From assembly GCA_030549335.1 (NCBI GenBank), contig CM060193.1, forward strand, positions 65,263,646 to 65,327,645: 64,000 nucleotides of DNA, written 5' to 3'. This DNA is from Pontederia crassipes (lineage: Eukaryota; Streptophyta; Magnoliopsida; Commelinales; Pontederiaceae). This document shows, in pieces, positions 22,806 to 36,480 of this stretch (positions within the stretch are counted from its first letter, which is position 1; the number at the start of each line of letters is the position of its first letter). The notes below the pieces were generated by a model that was not told the DNA's origin, made no database searches, and was given only the letters and a program-made list of their open reading frames with translations. The position numbers were made by a program, and so were the translations under genes.

Positions 22806-23155
22806 AGGGTCATTAGATAAGAGTCTGGAATTGTTAAGAACGCAGCAAGATCATTCAGGATGCATGTACTCACACAATGACCCAAATTGATATTATGTCA
22901 TAAGGAAATATTAATATGTATTGAAATTAAAATATAAAGTAGCTGTCATAGTGTTTTCTATGATAATCACGAGGGAAAAAGGTGAAAGTTTTTAGGAGTT
23001 AGCTAACACTGTGTTTGGTTGAGCCTCGATTAAGGGGAAGGGAAGAGAACGAGAGGGAAGAGAAGTTTTATATCTTAATTTCGGTTGAAACAAAATAATA
23101 TAAGCGGAGGAAAAGGAAAGAAAAAAAAAAGGAGATTCTCCAATTTTATCCAAAC
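22806..23155. other. intergenic DNA
   Basis: Contains CTGTGTTTGGTTG near 23010, similar to MITE ends seen elsewhere in the window, but no matching opposite end was found. Confidence 0.45.
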
Positions 23156-23194
23156 AACAATAACAAAGTTTTATCCTACTAGGTGGGGTCGGTG
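23154..23194 (-). mobile_element. LINE/SINE 3' tail remnant
   Basis: About 40 bp matching the minus-strand tail shared by the LINEs and SINEs here (CAACAATAACAAAGTTTTATCCTACTAGGTGGGGTCGG, given in parts: AACAATAACAAAG then CTACTAGGTGGGGTCGG). The rest of the element is missing, consistent with extreme 5' truncation. Confidence 0.6.
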
Positions 23195-26100
23195 TACAGT
23201 GCAATATTATAGTTATAATAATTTTTTAGGGCTTCAAAGAGTCAGGTTACTATTTTATTTTAGTTATATTACGAATGGTAGAACTTACCATAAAATATCT
23301 TTGACTAAATTAGAGTAGAAACAACGCAATTAAAATATTCTATCGTCGTCAACATGACATCCATAACTACAAACCTTAATATCTCGTTCAAACGAGGAAA
23401 GCTATTAATTTTCCTACTAAGAAAGTAATGTTCCATATTTTGGTTAAAAAGGTAAAGGCAGGCGAGAGAAGAATGGGGGAAAAAAATCTTGGAATCTTCC
23501 CCCAAAGTCTTCAATGTGTTAATCAACAAATGTGAAACGCACGGTTCGTTTACTTTTTAGTTTATGAGCGTTTAGATGCAGAATTATGGTATTGACTCCA
23601 AATGGGGCAGCTAAATATTGCCGGTGATTGGGACATGGAATACGGATGACACGGCATTCGTAACTAATACTATGCTTCTAGAAAGAGATTCTTAAGCTAA
23701 CCATGTGCTTTCCATTAACATATATAATATTCAGGCCCATTCGCCATAAGCTATTTTGGATAATGGAGGAAAGAAAGCATCGTAAAACTTTTTATTATTC
23801 TAGAAAAAAAAAAAACAGAAGCCTCAAGAGTATAATAAAGGGATAATTTTTATTATTTCATTTAACATTCTCTCAACTATAATTTTTTTCACATCTAATC
23901 CTAAGTTATAAACTTACAAATTTTAGTCCCCAAATCTTACCCAAATTTGACACTTAGATCTTTCTGTTAAATTTTAATTAAATTTAATGAAAGTGAATTG
24001 TCCTTTTACTCTTACGTTCATATTATAATAAAAATATTTTAAAAGTAAAAAATCAATACAAGTAAAAGTACTAATTGATAATAATAATAATAAATTTTTA
24101 TACAATATTATATTTATGTTGATGTTTTTATTTTTTAATATTTTTTATGTTAAAAATAAGAGATAAAAATGACATTTCATAATTATTAGAAAAAGAAACT
24201 TAACAAACTTTAGATTAAATTTAACCGAAGAGTTAAAGAAAATAACCCTATAAATAATAAATAAAACAGATATTATGGTTTAGGGTTTAGCGTGTTTTCA
24301 ATTCAAAAGAGTTTTCTTACCGTTACAAGGATTAAAACTGTCACGGTACACCATTTTTTGAAATTAATCATTTATGTTCTAATATAGCTATATAGTTTAT
24401 ATATTTTCACATTTTGAATTTGTAGTTTTATGTCAGAAAAACATACATCATATTTCATTCTTGTGTTGTACAATTGTATTGTTGTCAATGTTAAACAATG
24501 CTGTTATTTTCCTTACTTTATTATTATTTTGGTTTAATGTTCCTACGTTCCGCAGCCATGCAAAGCCAAATGGATTTAGGTCTGGTTAAGTTTATAAGTC
24601 AATTAAAATGATATATAAATAATTTTAATTTTTTTCTTATTTGATAATTAAAAAAGTTGATAAGCACTTATTTTATCTATTTATAAGTAAAAAAATAATA
24701 AGTTGAAGGACCTAACTTACTTTGTATGAGAAGAAAAAAATGATTAATTTGAAGTACTATTATAGTCTTAAAATATACATAATTTATTCACATATTTCAT
24801 CTAATATTAAAAACTTCTTTTATCATTTGATTAAACTAATAACTTATAATTTATTTTATTACCATAACTGCTTATTTCTTCAACTAAGCCAAACTTCCCT
24901 TCAACATCTCGACTTATTAGTTTGACATTGATAATGATAATAGATAGGGGTATTCACGGGTCGGATGGTCGGGCTATTCGATCATCTAATTTTTTTTAAA
25001 AAAAATTTTTCTTACTATTTTATATTTATTTAATATTTATTTTAAGGTTTAAAATAAATTTTCTAATTATTTAAATATTATTTCTAAATTTAAAGTATTT
25101 TATTTTAATTTTTTTTAAAAGTAAACATAGACTTAAGTTTAAATAAAAAAAAGACCAACAATTCGTCGTTGGGTTCATCAGGTCGATCCGACCAGGTGAA
25201 CACCCATAAGAATAGATTGATCCGACGGCTGAGATTTATTATAGATTGTGGACTAGGCAGCGCCGCAACCGAAAAATCTGTGGTTAAAAAATTGAAGGCT
25301 TCTGAATACTTTTTCCACAAACTTATACATTTTACTCCTCACTTGAATTCTTTTCGTTCATTTTTTTTAAAATTCTAACTATTATGAAACATTAATTTTT
25401 TTAATGTTATAAACTTTTCAAAAACAGCATGACCACTATATTTGTAATTATCGAAATATAAGTTTACGCATACATTTTTATCCAGATTGATTATTTAAAA
25501 AAATTATTTTTTTCTGTAACTGAGCAAGGATAAAACTGATTTTTGATAATTATTAAAAGTTGACTTAATAAAAATTTGGTAAAAAATAACAAAAAAATCC
25601 AAGTGACAATCTAGACGAGTTAACAGTGCTGGAGAAAATAACCCAAAACTTAAACATAGAAATATTGTTAAAAAAACATTTAAACAATTGACTTTGAAAT
25701 AAAAATAAAAACAACATCCCAACACATCTCCGGGGCCCCCTCAGTGAAACGAATCACGTTTAAATGCGAGAGATAACCAAAAAGCCTTGTGGTGAAGAGC
25801 TGCGTTCCCACTAAAAAAACGTCCAAGATAGTGGATTTCTTTACCTCCGGGTGCACACTTGATCCCAGAACAAATCACAGCATGCCATCTATCGGTCTTG
25901 TTCTTCTCAGTTGATGCCAAGAATACAAATAGAATACAAATATAAACCATTGAAAGAAAGGTGAGAGGAGAAGACACCGTTCATGGACCGACCTTCAACC
26001 GTGCACATAATCATTAGCGCCGCATGGATTGGACCGGCGGCTAGCTTACACTGTTTCTCAAGCGTTACATTCATAAGGTTATCCCATTGGATAACTACAG

Positions 26101-26300
26101 TTGATGTTAACCACTTCAGCAGTTTTTATCATGGTAGACAGAATTAGATGTAAAATGACGAAATTGCAATAGATGCCAAAGGCTGTTTGTTGCTTGCGGC
26201 TATATAACTAAAATAAGCTGACAAGCTATTTACAAGGCAGAGGCAGAAGTGCGAGGGACCATCCTAAACCTATCTAATATGTATGTAGCAATAAAAAGCA
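23195..26300. other. AT-rich intergenic DNA
   Basis: No frame longer than about 80 codons with recognisable content. Long A/T-rich runs and homopolymers occur. The 25.7-26.1 kb part is less AT-rich but without a recognised gene. Confidence 0.55.
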
Positions 26301-26505
26301 AAACAGACTTCCATAAACAAAAATTACAATACCACCAAAATTTTACTAATAGTAGAGATGCCGTACCCTCACACTAGACTAGCAACACATACTAAGGATA
26401 TGATGGGCACAGCTTTACCACTTGACTCCTTAATGACCTCATAACTTGGATGCACTCCAAAGGACTAGTGCCCTTGACACGACTTATTCCATATCTCCGG
26501 AAGGC

Positions 26506-26832
26506 CTGCACGAGAAAACACCAAGATGAAGCACTTTTCAAACTAGTATAGGAAAAGCAAAAAAAAAAGAAACTGATCTTGATTAAAGAATAAGAAATGT
26601 GGTCACCCCATCCATGCATTCATCATTATGCAACCAATTACTGAATGCTAGTATAATTATTCTTTTCATATAGGTAAGATTTGGTGATGGAAAAATCTTA
26701 GACAAGACAATGAGGTCTCAATCGCTAGGTCAATATGCTCTGAAAACATCATATCCCACTGGCGTCCATTGACGCCGGAAATATCAAATGAAGCTATTTC
26801 ATCCAAGTTATGGATGAAGAATTATGACATAC
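26506..26832 (-). other. probable 3'-UTR intron of ARF2
   Basis: Seven nt after the ARF2 stop codon the transcript strand reads GTGTG|GTATGTC, a strong donor. At 26505 it reads TGCAG|GCCTTCC after a T-rich stretch, a strong acceptor. The pair predicts a 327-bp intron in the 3' untranslated region. The downstream exon sequence is GC-richer than its surroundings. Inference from splice-site quality only. Confidence 0.5.
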
Positions 26833-26838
26833 CACACC

Positions 26839-29800
26839 CTAGCAGTTCTCAGGATTGTTTGAAGCAAAAGGACCGCTTGATTGTTTAGCAATCAATCTTT
26901 CTTCTGAAGCAGCTGGACTTTCTTCAGGTCTTGAATTGAGTGCCCCTGGATTCATCCTCTGGACCTCATCTCTAGTGTAGATGTAGATTTTCCGAACCAT
27001 GTTACAGAATTCACTGCATAGAATACACCTCAAACAATTAGGCGTTAGCAAATGATTACAAGCAGAGGCATGACATAATAAATGCTTACATCCAAGGATC
27101 ATCACCAACAAGCATCATATCACCCTCATTGTCAGTGTACACTACCATCCAGTTTTTGTTGGATGCAACCAATTCACCATTGAAGTCAAACATTTGATCT
27201 AGTTCAGCGATCAACTCATCATAGCCATTGAACTTAGTCAAGTCCACAGATCGACCAAGAGCTATTCCCTGCTTATGCACCTGGGGTGAAAAAGAATATT
27301 AAATTCTTCAATACTATGCAGCACATGGCACGTGGAGATTAGTTTCATACCCGAAATTCAATATCATTCAACATCAGAAAGCATCAAGCATGTAATTGAC
27401 AAACAATATTTCTAACGCAAGACCAAAGAAACAACAAAGTGTCTTACCATATAAATTATTTAACAAGTACCCATGGATCACAAGTTTCCCAAACAAAAAT
27501 GGAAACATTTTAAAATTGTTGCTGAAGCACCTTTCAGCTAAACTAGATAATAATGGAACAGCATCTGTAATGAAAATAGCTTCCTAGCCTAAAGTGATGC
27601 TAACATTTACACTGGAACCAGATTTGGCGCAGGTAAAACCTGCCTCCAACATGCAATTGCAAAATATTTCATGTGAAGAAATGGCAATTTGTGGAATAGC
27701 CCTAGCAAAGTTATAAAACCTAAGTCACATCAAATATGAAATATGATCCTAGACTCAATGGTCAATTCCACAAAATAGTGTATGAACATGCAGCTTGATT
27801 AGTATTTTTTTATGGCAGGATTGTCTGCTCATTGAACTTGCAAAAGGTGAACAAAGAAGCGAAGAATACAAAAAAATACAAAGAAAAAAGCAAATGATCC
27901 AAGTTACCAAGAACAAACATGTGTGATGTGCAATTAGAGTAATTTCAGAAACCAAAGGGGGAATAACCTTGGTGCAGCTCCTGGTTGATGCATGTTTGCT
28001 CTGCAAATCTTTTGACAACTGTCTGCAAGCCTGAGTATTTCTTTCTTCATCTTGTCTCACTGATACGTTTTCAAGAGATTTGACAACTTTAGGTAGCTCA
28101 GTCAGTTTGTCAACTTCAAACATGGGCTGTTGTTGATGCATTACTGATGTTTCATAGCTACGTATAGTTCCACTAGCAGGATTTGCTTGAAGCATTGATA
28201 CATCAGATCCTGTTGGATCACTATTTAGATGAAAACCAAAGAGCTTGTAGCCACTACGGCTTCCTTTGGGTTTGGCAATGTCAACTTGAGATGATAATGA
28301 AGATTGAGGTTTCGAGAGTCTGGATTGTGTAGAATTTTCCATGAGAGATGCTGGCAGTAAATGAGGTAACCAATTTGGAGAATAGTATTCAGCAGCTAAA
28401 CTACGTGATCCAGAATGACCTTCTCCACCGCAATTAACATTTCCGGCTTGTGAACAACTTTGCTCACCAGTATGGGACATGTCAGCTACATTCAAAGTTG
28501 AATTGGATGGCATTAACGACCACGACCCAGGAAATATGTGCTTGTCCTCGGGACCTTGGAAACATGCCTTCACACAGCTTGTCTCACCAAGATTTTGTTC
28601 AAAAAATGGAGAAACATAAGAATCTCCAGGAGCCCTAAACCCTGCCAACATATCTGTATATGGACTTTCATGCCTCATCAATGGAGTCCAGTTCTCTTGT
28701 CTTAATCTTCTTTGAGCAGAAACTTCATCCTTTTCTTCTTCACATGCCGCAGACCATAATGCTGGCTTATGTGCAGCAGTGTCTGACTCATTACTCTCAG
28801 CAAAAGTGCTCTTCAAGGTTGATGCCTCATGACCGTGCAAAGCCCTTGAGATTCCATGTTGATGGGAAGGCTCTGCAGTTACTTTGGATGCTGCTACATA
28901 AAGATTTTCAGAAAAAAATTGATAAAATGAACAAGATTGTCCAACAAGTCACTTGTTACCTTCTTTTGTGAGGACAGATGAATCAGGAGAGGACGGAAGT
29001 GTGGTTGTTCGTGGCCTCTTTGGCCTAGGCATCAGGAGGGGATTGAGTGGAGGAGGTGAGGAAGCAGGCTCAATTTTCCATGGAGAAACCCTCTCAGGAC
29101 GAGGGATTGAGGAATTTTCATCCCATCGCACCTAGATCCAGAATCAATTTACATTTAGTAGTTTAAGAAAACATAAGTTGTGCACAAAATTGTCCAATAT
29201 ATTTACCTTGAGGCATCTCCATTTCGATCCAGGCCATCTGTTTGGATCAGAATCTCCAATGTTGACAATAGTTCCAGTGAACCTAACAAATGACAAAAGT
29301 TCAAACATGAAGATTTGCACATTCAGAATTTGTTGATCTTAAAATCACTCTTATAATAATTGTGTGCATGCATCTATCTTATGGTAGTGGAACATAATCG
29401 TACCTCTGTTCAGGGGCCTCTTCACCTTCGAACCTCATTTTGAATCTCATACCTATGGAATGGTTGCTCTTGAGAGACTCGATGTATTGGTCATATGGAA
29501 CAATAAACTCTGAGGGGCTAGTTCTGGTGAATGAATCAATAAACAAAGGATACATAAATAAACAATGCAACCCCAATTATCAAAATGATAATCACATTGC
29601 ATCAGGAAGGATTCAGACCTTGGTTTGTAGTATACTGTGAACATGGTACCGGTATTGACAGCGTGCCATGCAGTTGCAAGGACACCTAGGTGCATACTGT
29701 GACTGGATATGACTGACGATGGAATATTTGCCTGTTGCCTCATTGCACGCCTCACTCCAACACGAAGTTCACCACTCTCCCCTCTGTCACAACAAACAAT

Positions 29801-31460
29801 TAGTAGGAACAGAAAGGCACGAATACGAGATAGAGATGGAGAGATATTAAACCTTAAAAATATAAAGGCATCCCCAGCAACGAGCCTCTTGGAACTCACA
29901 AAGACACTCCAACCGCTCTGAAGGAGGTGCCTGCGTGGTTGACCTGGTTGCAATGAGAAGAAAATCATCAGGTTCTATGACTAGCAAAACCAGAAGCAGA
30001 GATCATCTTTAGATCTACCCAAAGCAATCAAAATAAAATATGGCATGACATTATGAACTAGCATTCTACAGTTAGAAGAGTATCAGCGGTATCTAAATAA
30101 AAGAAGGGTTTAGGTTGAGTAAATTAGAGTCACAAACAATATTTGTCCTCAGAAAAATGCCAAAAAAATTTGGAAGTAGATATATACGAAGATCCTCATG
30201 AGAAACCAGAGCAAAAAAAAACCAGGAAGTATTCCTCTTCATAGAACGAAGAGGACATGCCGTTCTATTCAACAAGGGCTCAACAGAAAAAGAGGAAATT
30301 TATTCAACAATCCCGAGTACCACGAAATATGTGGCGAAAGCGCCACTCAACACCATGCAAGTCCTTAGTCACTAGCTCTTGCGTCGGAGGCTGCTTGTCC
30401 ATGTCCTGAAAATCACATGGCAGGAGGCAAAAACACTGAGAACAAGGTCTTTCGCAAAAGATGCAAGATACCGTTCGATCAGAAGGCAAGATAGCAAAGC
30501 CAAACCAGCGGGGGAAGACACTCGTCGGCGTGACGTCTTAGCACAGAGAAGCCGCCATGCGTGCTTGTATCCGACGCCGTAAGCGTCTTGCAGAAAGAAT
30601 GAACATGAGGACGAGGGGGGGAAGGCGGCAGTGTCTCCTTCTCTATTGAATTCTCGTCCTGCTGTAGAGCGCTAGAAAATTAGTGCATTCTTCTCATCTA
30701 ATTTCACACATCCTCAAAAATCTGTGACGAAAGCATACCTTAGTTTCAGGGAGCAAAGTCACCTGTGCGAACACCTCGTCAGTGTCCGGCTCAGCCTGTG
30801 AAACCAAAGTCGGAAACCCAAAAAAGTTAGCATTTCGAAGAGGCAAAGTATCAAATCAACGACGACGGGAAAAAAAGCACCTTTTACCTTTAAATCGACG
30901 TTGATCACCTTGCAGAGGATCTTCCATGGGAGGTTGTAGAGAGGCATCTGCTGCTCCGCCACCTGATTCGTTGACGCCTCCACCTAAATAAAACAACACA
31001 ACGCCCAAAGGTTTTTGGATCAAGGAAAATTGTGCGACGGAGGAGGCCTCCAAAACCACGAAAAAAGATAAACCGCAGAACAAATTTCTTCTCACCTGCT
31101 CTATGTGACCTTGGGGGAAGTAGAACACCCTCTCGCCAACCCTGGGGACCGTCACCAGCGGCCCGGCGCAAGCGTACCAGAGCTCATTGTACAGCGCATC
31201 CTCCGAATCTGCAAGCCAAACAGCCAATATACTAATCAAAACCATAAATTCTCAACTACAAGGGCTCCCACCGGCTCCCTGTCGGCGATCCTACCTTTCA
31301 AAGCGACCGACGAAGCAGCGGCGTCGAATCGCCGGCCACCGTCCCCTGCGGCGACCACAGCCTCGTTGGGCTCGCTGCAACCGGACGAGAAACTCTCCCC
31401 GCCTCCGCCGCCGCCTCCCCGTCCGTTGCCCGCCTTCACCGACACCTCCGAAGACGCCAT
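26839..31460 (-). CDS. ARF2: auxin response factor, ARF2 clade
   Basis: A nuclear DNA-binding factor that acts on auxin-response elements; the ARF2 (class B) clade mostly represses. Fourteen exons, listed in transcript order, keep phase: 31460-31295, 31208-31096, 30983-30888, 30795-30739, 30661-30506, 30405-30321, 29943-29853, 29783-29619, 29523-29404, 29282-29207, 29131-28960, 28893-27968, 27280-27090 and 27013-26839 (862 residues). [20 protein letters not shown] opens the dimerisation part. The B3 domain (about 165-270) has [16 protein letters not shown] and RHIFRGQPRRH, including the DNA-contacting residues. The ARF domain follows (about 290-372). The Ser/Pro-rich middle region carries KLFGF at 649-653, a repressor-type motif. 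The PB1 domain (from about 742) has [13 protein letters not shown] and the acidic [17 protein letters not shown] at 31460 is the first in frame. Residue identity to ARF2 proteins is high throughout. Confidence 0.94.
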
Positions 31461-31689
31461 CGTTTCAACAAACGCCACCTCCTCCGCCTCCGCTTCCTTT
31501 TCCACCGATCGAACGAAGAAACCACATAAAAGACCCGAATTCCCCCACGTAATCGCCTTGCCGGAAACCCACGCCCAGCCTCACCGAGATCCGGCACCAG
31601 AACCGACCTCCGATCAAATTACACAACCAAAAATGGAAACAAACGATGGGAAAAAGATCACACTACAAAAACCCGAAAAAAATCTCGCT

Positions 31690-31810
31690 CGCTCGCTCTT
31701 CCCCTCCAATTACTCCAAAATTCTCTCTCCCCCCTCTCCCTTTCTCTCCCCCCTCCTCTCTCTTCTCTCCGCCTTCTACTTCTTCCCTCTGCTCCCTTGG
31801 AGCCCTCTTC
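31690..31810 (-). promoter_or_regulatory. GA-rich leader/promoter stretch of ARF2
   Basis: Read on the transcript strand this is a long GA-rich stretch (CT-rich on the plus strand: CTCTCTCCCCCCTCTCC) some 230-350 bp before the ARF2 ATG. Such tracts are common in plant core promoters and leaders. No TATA box is evident nearby. Confidence 0.4.
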
Positions 31811-33240
31811 AAGTATGCAGGAAGAGCACCACCAACAAACACCACCAAAACGAGAGCAGCGCAAGGACCAAGCGGAGAAAGAGAGCAACGTCTTTCGTAC
31901 ATATCGTCCCCCCGTGATCCCCTGCACCACCCATCACAGCGTTCCTAAAAATCCGACCTCAATCTCCTTCCCACAATTCCTGAATCAACGGCCACGAAAA
32001 GAGGGACAGAGTGGGGCCCCGGACGCTGACGCTCCCGATTCGATTCGACGGATATGGCATGTTCAGGCAGCCTGGAGGCAATCGTGACTCGAGGAGTGGT
32101 GCCCGGGTTGAGAAAACGGAGCCGGACGCCCTCAACGCTCGCGGGTCCGGTCCGGTTCGGTCCGGCCCGACGGGACGCCGTTACACCTAACCACTTTAAC
32201 TCGCGAGGGGGGAGGGTGGTGTGTTTTCTGCGATCCACTGCATTTTCCCTGTGTCGTGCTGTTAACGGACAGCGCCTTAAATGACTAAAATATAAAAAAA
32301 GGTGGTGGTGGAATTTAATATTTCTCCAAATAAATATCTCACTCCATACCTTTTTCACCATATTTTAAAAATAAAAATTGAAAAAAAAGTCGCTAACCAC
32401 AGTTAACTTTTTCCGCTGCCTCGTTTATGTCCTCTCGTTTTCAGGACAAGGGACACGCGTCGAATCTTCAGTGGCTGCAACGGGGCCCACAGTGTCTCCC
32501 ATCGCGCGTTAACGGTGACGGCGAGACCGCCCCCACCTCCCCCGGAAGGAGTCCTCCTGACTGGCAACCTTAACGGCGTAACGCCCCACCGTCCGGTTGA
32601 CGTCTCCGACTCGTTTTACTCGTCCGAGGAAACCAAACGACCATTATAATTTCGTTTTTTTTTCTCTCACGGTCACTGCTATTTGCAACGTAATAATAAA
32701 CGGCATGATCCCATTTGATGAAACCACACAGGAAACACCAAAGCCCGCTGACGTGTCACGTTCGGTAATGGGTTCAAGAGGGACCAGCTTCGCATGCATT
32801 GCATACTTGGATGTCGAACGTTCTATTAGGTGTGTTTGGTGTTCGGAGTCGCGGAGACGACCGACGGATAGGTGCTGCGGGCTACCCTTCGGGGAGCCTG
32901 TGCTGCGTGGTGCACGTGTTCGATGACACGTCGCCTACGTTGTCCAGGAGAGATCAGGACCGTCCATCAAGCGTTGGGTGGGTTCCTTAGTTAAGCAGTT
33001 TGAGTTAGGATGGTGGGTAAATACCTATATCGCGATTTCTTTTCATATTAATTTTTGTATTATTCGAAAAGGAGGTAATAATTTTCACAAATTTAATTCA
33101 AAATTATATAAAAAAACATTAAAATATTCTGTCCTCTTCCCTCTAAAAATTTGAATTCTTCTGGGTAGTAAATTTAACTGAAGGGTCGGGTTAAGAAAAG
33201 TGGTCCAGGAGTAAGTAAAAATTATTATCATTAAAGGTGT
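31811..33240. other. GC-rich region upstream of ARF2
   Basis: A mix of GC-rich and AT-rich blocks without a recognised gene. An auxin-element core TGTCTC lies at 32493-32498 (+), about 1 kb before the ARF2 start; a single hexamer is weak evidence. Long overlapping frames here reflect base composition. Confidence 0.45.
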
Positions 33241-34980
33241 TGGAAGTTGTTTTTTTTATTTTTTTGCCCCTTTTTGCTGAACCTAAAAATGACGAAGCAG
33301 AGAGGAAACCACGTGGGGTCCACGGTGGATGGGGCGAGGGTCCCAATAAATTGTGGCTCCAGAGCTCCCAAGGGGAGGTGGGGCCGGATGATGTCCCCTG
33401 CGGAGCCGACATCTGGCGACCCGGTCAGAGTGGATCCCGTCGCTGCCGCGGCCCACTCGACAGGCTCGGACCGGGCCGGACAGCGTCCACCGGCGCCTCT
33501 CACCCACAGACCGCGGAGCTGGTTCTAAAACTCATTTTTCTATTTATACTAAAATTACAAAGTCAAAAGATTATTTTGATTATAGTTTGTATTATCAAAT
33601 GATATAATATTATTAATAATAAAGGTGACAGATTTAATATTTTTCAAGGATAGAATAATTATTACCTGGGAAGAGTTTATTTCGGTAATTGAAACGGTCT
33701 TAATTATTAGGAGAAAAAAAAAGAAAAGCGATTAATTAAGCTTTTCACGCAAGAGGACTAATCAAGAACCCAACGTCCTGCCCAGTTGGCTCTGTAGACA
33801 TGCACGATGACACGTGGGATTAGGCCACTGAGGAGTCGCCACGTGTCAGACCTTCGTAACGCTGGCACGATTTGTGGGCGAAACGTAACGGAGTCGGACC
33901 ACGGGGGCCGCGTGAGGGAGTGGGAGGGGGTGGTGGTGACGTGGTGTTGGTGGTGGTGCGGTGCGAGGCGTTACGGAGTACAGTGCGCCCATGATGAAGA
34001 CATATTTTTTGGTACAACTTTCTCTAGTCGCTTTTTTTCTCTTTTTTTCTGTCTTTTTTTTCAAAATTATATTTTTCCCTTTTTATTTTGTTTTATTATA
34101 TTATGAGAGAGAGAGAAGGGGAGGACTTGGTCGCTGCATGCTTCACAGACGCGATCATGGGATAATTATGGGGATTAGCACGAGGATTAGCGTTCAGAAA
34201 GTTTTGATTCCAGTGGAGGATAAGTTAATGACGTTTTGTTTGTCAGTGACCTGCGATATCAGAGGAAACTGTGTAAGCAAAAAAAATCGAAAACCTAAAA
34301 AACTGACCTGATCGATCTAAATTTTTTAAATTTGGAAAAAATCTAGACGATTTTTAAATTTAAAAAGATTATTCGAGGAGCCCGACCGAGGCCTTCATAA
34401 TTAAAATTATATAAAAAATATATTATTATTATACTTTAAACACTTATAGTATATATAAAATTACTTAGTATACTTTATATTTTTTTCATTAAATGCATAG
34501 AAAATCTCTGTAAGCCATAAATAATAGTATTAAAATGTATAATATGTAATTAATATCAATTTATAAAATACAACACCGCTTAATATATCAATATCTTTTA
34601 TTAAATACAAAATTTATAAAAAAAATATAGGACCACAAAAAAATCACGGAAAAAATTGATTAATTTTTTTAATTCTAAAAAATCATCAAAAATTTTAGTT
34701 AAACGAAAAAAAATCCATCCGACCGATGCTACTTTCACCCCTAGAGGAAACAAGGAAATACACAATTAGAAAAAAGGGAAATCAAAGAGCAATGTTATAA
34801 TAGAGGATCTACTGGCGATCCATGATAGAATTTCGAAATTCAAAATAATTCTGGAACACCTCATAAATATTCCAATTCCTTATTAGACCATGAGTTCTCT
34901 TTTTTATTATTGCTATATAATTATTTTACGCATATTTAGAATTCTTTTCCATATTGAGCATATCCAATGAAGAGGACGAT
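33241..34980. other. intergenic DNA with two GC-rich islands
   Basis: Islands at 33290-33540 and 33790-34000 interrupt AT-rich DNA. Open frames exist on both strands in both islands but none shows a recognised domain. From 34310 to 34970 the DNA is AT-rich and featureless. Confidence 0.45.
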
Positions 34981-35420
34981 GCGTGTACGATCACGCTGTC
35001 ATCCAATTAGATCTCGACGGCGGTGAGAAGATCGCGTGTGAATGGAGGCCGGTTCTTCTTTTTTCCTCCGGCACAGGTCGCAGCAGCTTGTTCTCGGAGT
35101 CCTCGACCTTGCGCCGACAGAAGCATCTTTGGCCCCACCATCACCGGAGTTGGAGGAAGTGGAGAAGGCACGAATGGTCGGAAGCGTGAATTGGCCGACG
35201 GGGCTATGAATTCAACGCAGGAGGATGGAGGGGAAGTTGCGACGAGGAGGAGATGACCGCCATCAGTACTCCGGATCGCGAATGACCCGAAGCGTGAATC
35301 GGCTAGCGGGTATGTGGATTCGGCGCAAGAGGACGGAGGGGAAGTCGTGGCTACGATGAGATGGAAAGGCTTCATCCGCCACCGTTGCTCCACTTCATCA
35401 AGGAACGGCAACGCAAAAAA
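34981..35420. repeat. GC-rich patch with 109-bp imperfect tandem duplication
   Basis: The segment at 35172 (AATGGTCGGAAGCGTGAAT) recurs diverged at 35281 (AATGACCCGAAGCGTGAAT), period 109 bp, and the copies continue through GAGGATGGAGGGGAAGT. The setting resembles the GC-rich repeat patch at 690-1363. No coding family was recognised. Confidence 0.5.
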
Positions 35421-36480
35421 TGAAATGAACCAAAAATATAAAAAAAAAAAGGGGTGAGGAAAAACATGACCTGGTCGAAGTTAATTTAGCGTAAAATTTT
35501 TATCAAAGAAAGGCATTTTTATACTGTTTTCTATGACAAGTATGTTTCGAAAAGGCAGGACTCCATTTGCATCCGATGATGTGATTCGACGAATCCGGTG
35601 GGCAATCGTTGTATGTTCCAATGATGTTGTATTGCCTGGCCAATTTGAGGGGAGTGAGAGAGAGAGAGGATGGTGGTGTTTCGCCATAGAAACTTTCAAA
35701 TGGTCATTTTGATTTATTCGACGAAGATGCATCAAAATGGTAGACATATGCATCAATCGGAGAGAGAGAGAGAGAGGGGGGTTGTGAATGTGACATAGGA
35801 TCAGTTGCTCCTGATCTCTTGGCAAATGAAAGTGAGAAGGGAGGAGACATCTGACGTGTGGGCATCTTTAGGTTCCGACTTCCTCCGGAACAATGGGGTC
35901 ACAAGATTTTGTAGGTGGGTGGTGGAACACTACTAATACTCTCTCTATCTCTCTCTCTCTCTCTCCAATTATCTCATCAGCTATACATAAAGTATAATAT
36001 ATTATATTAGGACAGTTGAAGAAATATTATCCGAATAATAAGTATACATTGTTAATGAGAGTTCAAGAATTTGCAGTGCATGTTGCTATAACGTATTACG
36101 TAGGCACACGTTCATGTACCCGTCACGGACTCGAATAGTAAAATATCGTCGCAAACGCACATGGACTCGAATTTCTTTTCCCCTCGCTATTATTATATAT
36201 GAATAGTTATTTAAAAAAATATATCATATAAACAAACAAAATTTATAATAGTATATAAGTTGACCAATATCTCGATGAATAACTAATTCCATAGCACAAG
36301 AGGAGTATTCATAATTAATTATAAAAGCCGATAAATTATTGTTTATGTTCAAGTCCCTCTGGACTTATACGTGATCGATAATTAAGGCACGCTAAATATT
36401 TGACGAGTATTAATCCCATATATTAAAATACACATATATTTGTCTTTTATCATATTATTTAAATTTAGAACAACACATAT
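35421..36480. other. intergenic DNA
   Basis: Contains short GA and CT runs (35656-35668, 35760-35776, 35941-35965). No gene was recognised. Confidence 0.5.

Noticed and set aside
22990..23530. Possible MITE starting at CTGTGTTTGGTTG near 23010.
   Set aside because: No complementary end or target duplication could be found downstream.
28548..28568. Possible tasiR-ARF target site in the ARF2 middle-region exon (codons for CFQGPE).
   Set aside because: The tasiR-ARF target core encodes VLQGQE. Here only about 11 of 21 positions agree, and pairing would be too poor for cleavage. The homology of the position is also uncertain.
31105..31917. 270-codon plus-strand frame opposite the first ARF2 exons.
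   Set aside because: It is the antisense shadow of conserved ARF2 exons 1-2 and the leader, Pro/Ser/Thr-rich because of GC-rich third positions.
32493..32498. TGTCTC auxin-response element as evidence of ARF2 autoregulation.
   Set aside because: A single hexamer about 1 kb upstream is expected by chance. Mentioned only in the upstream-region entry.
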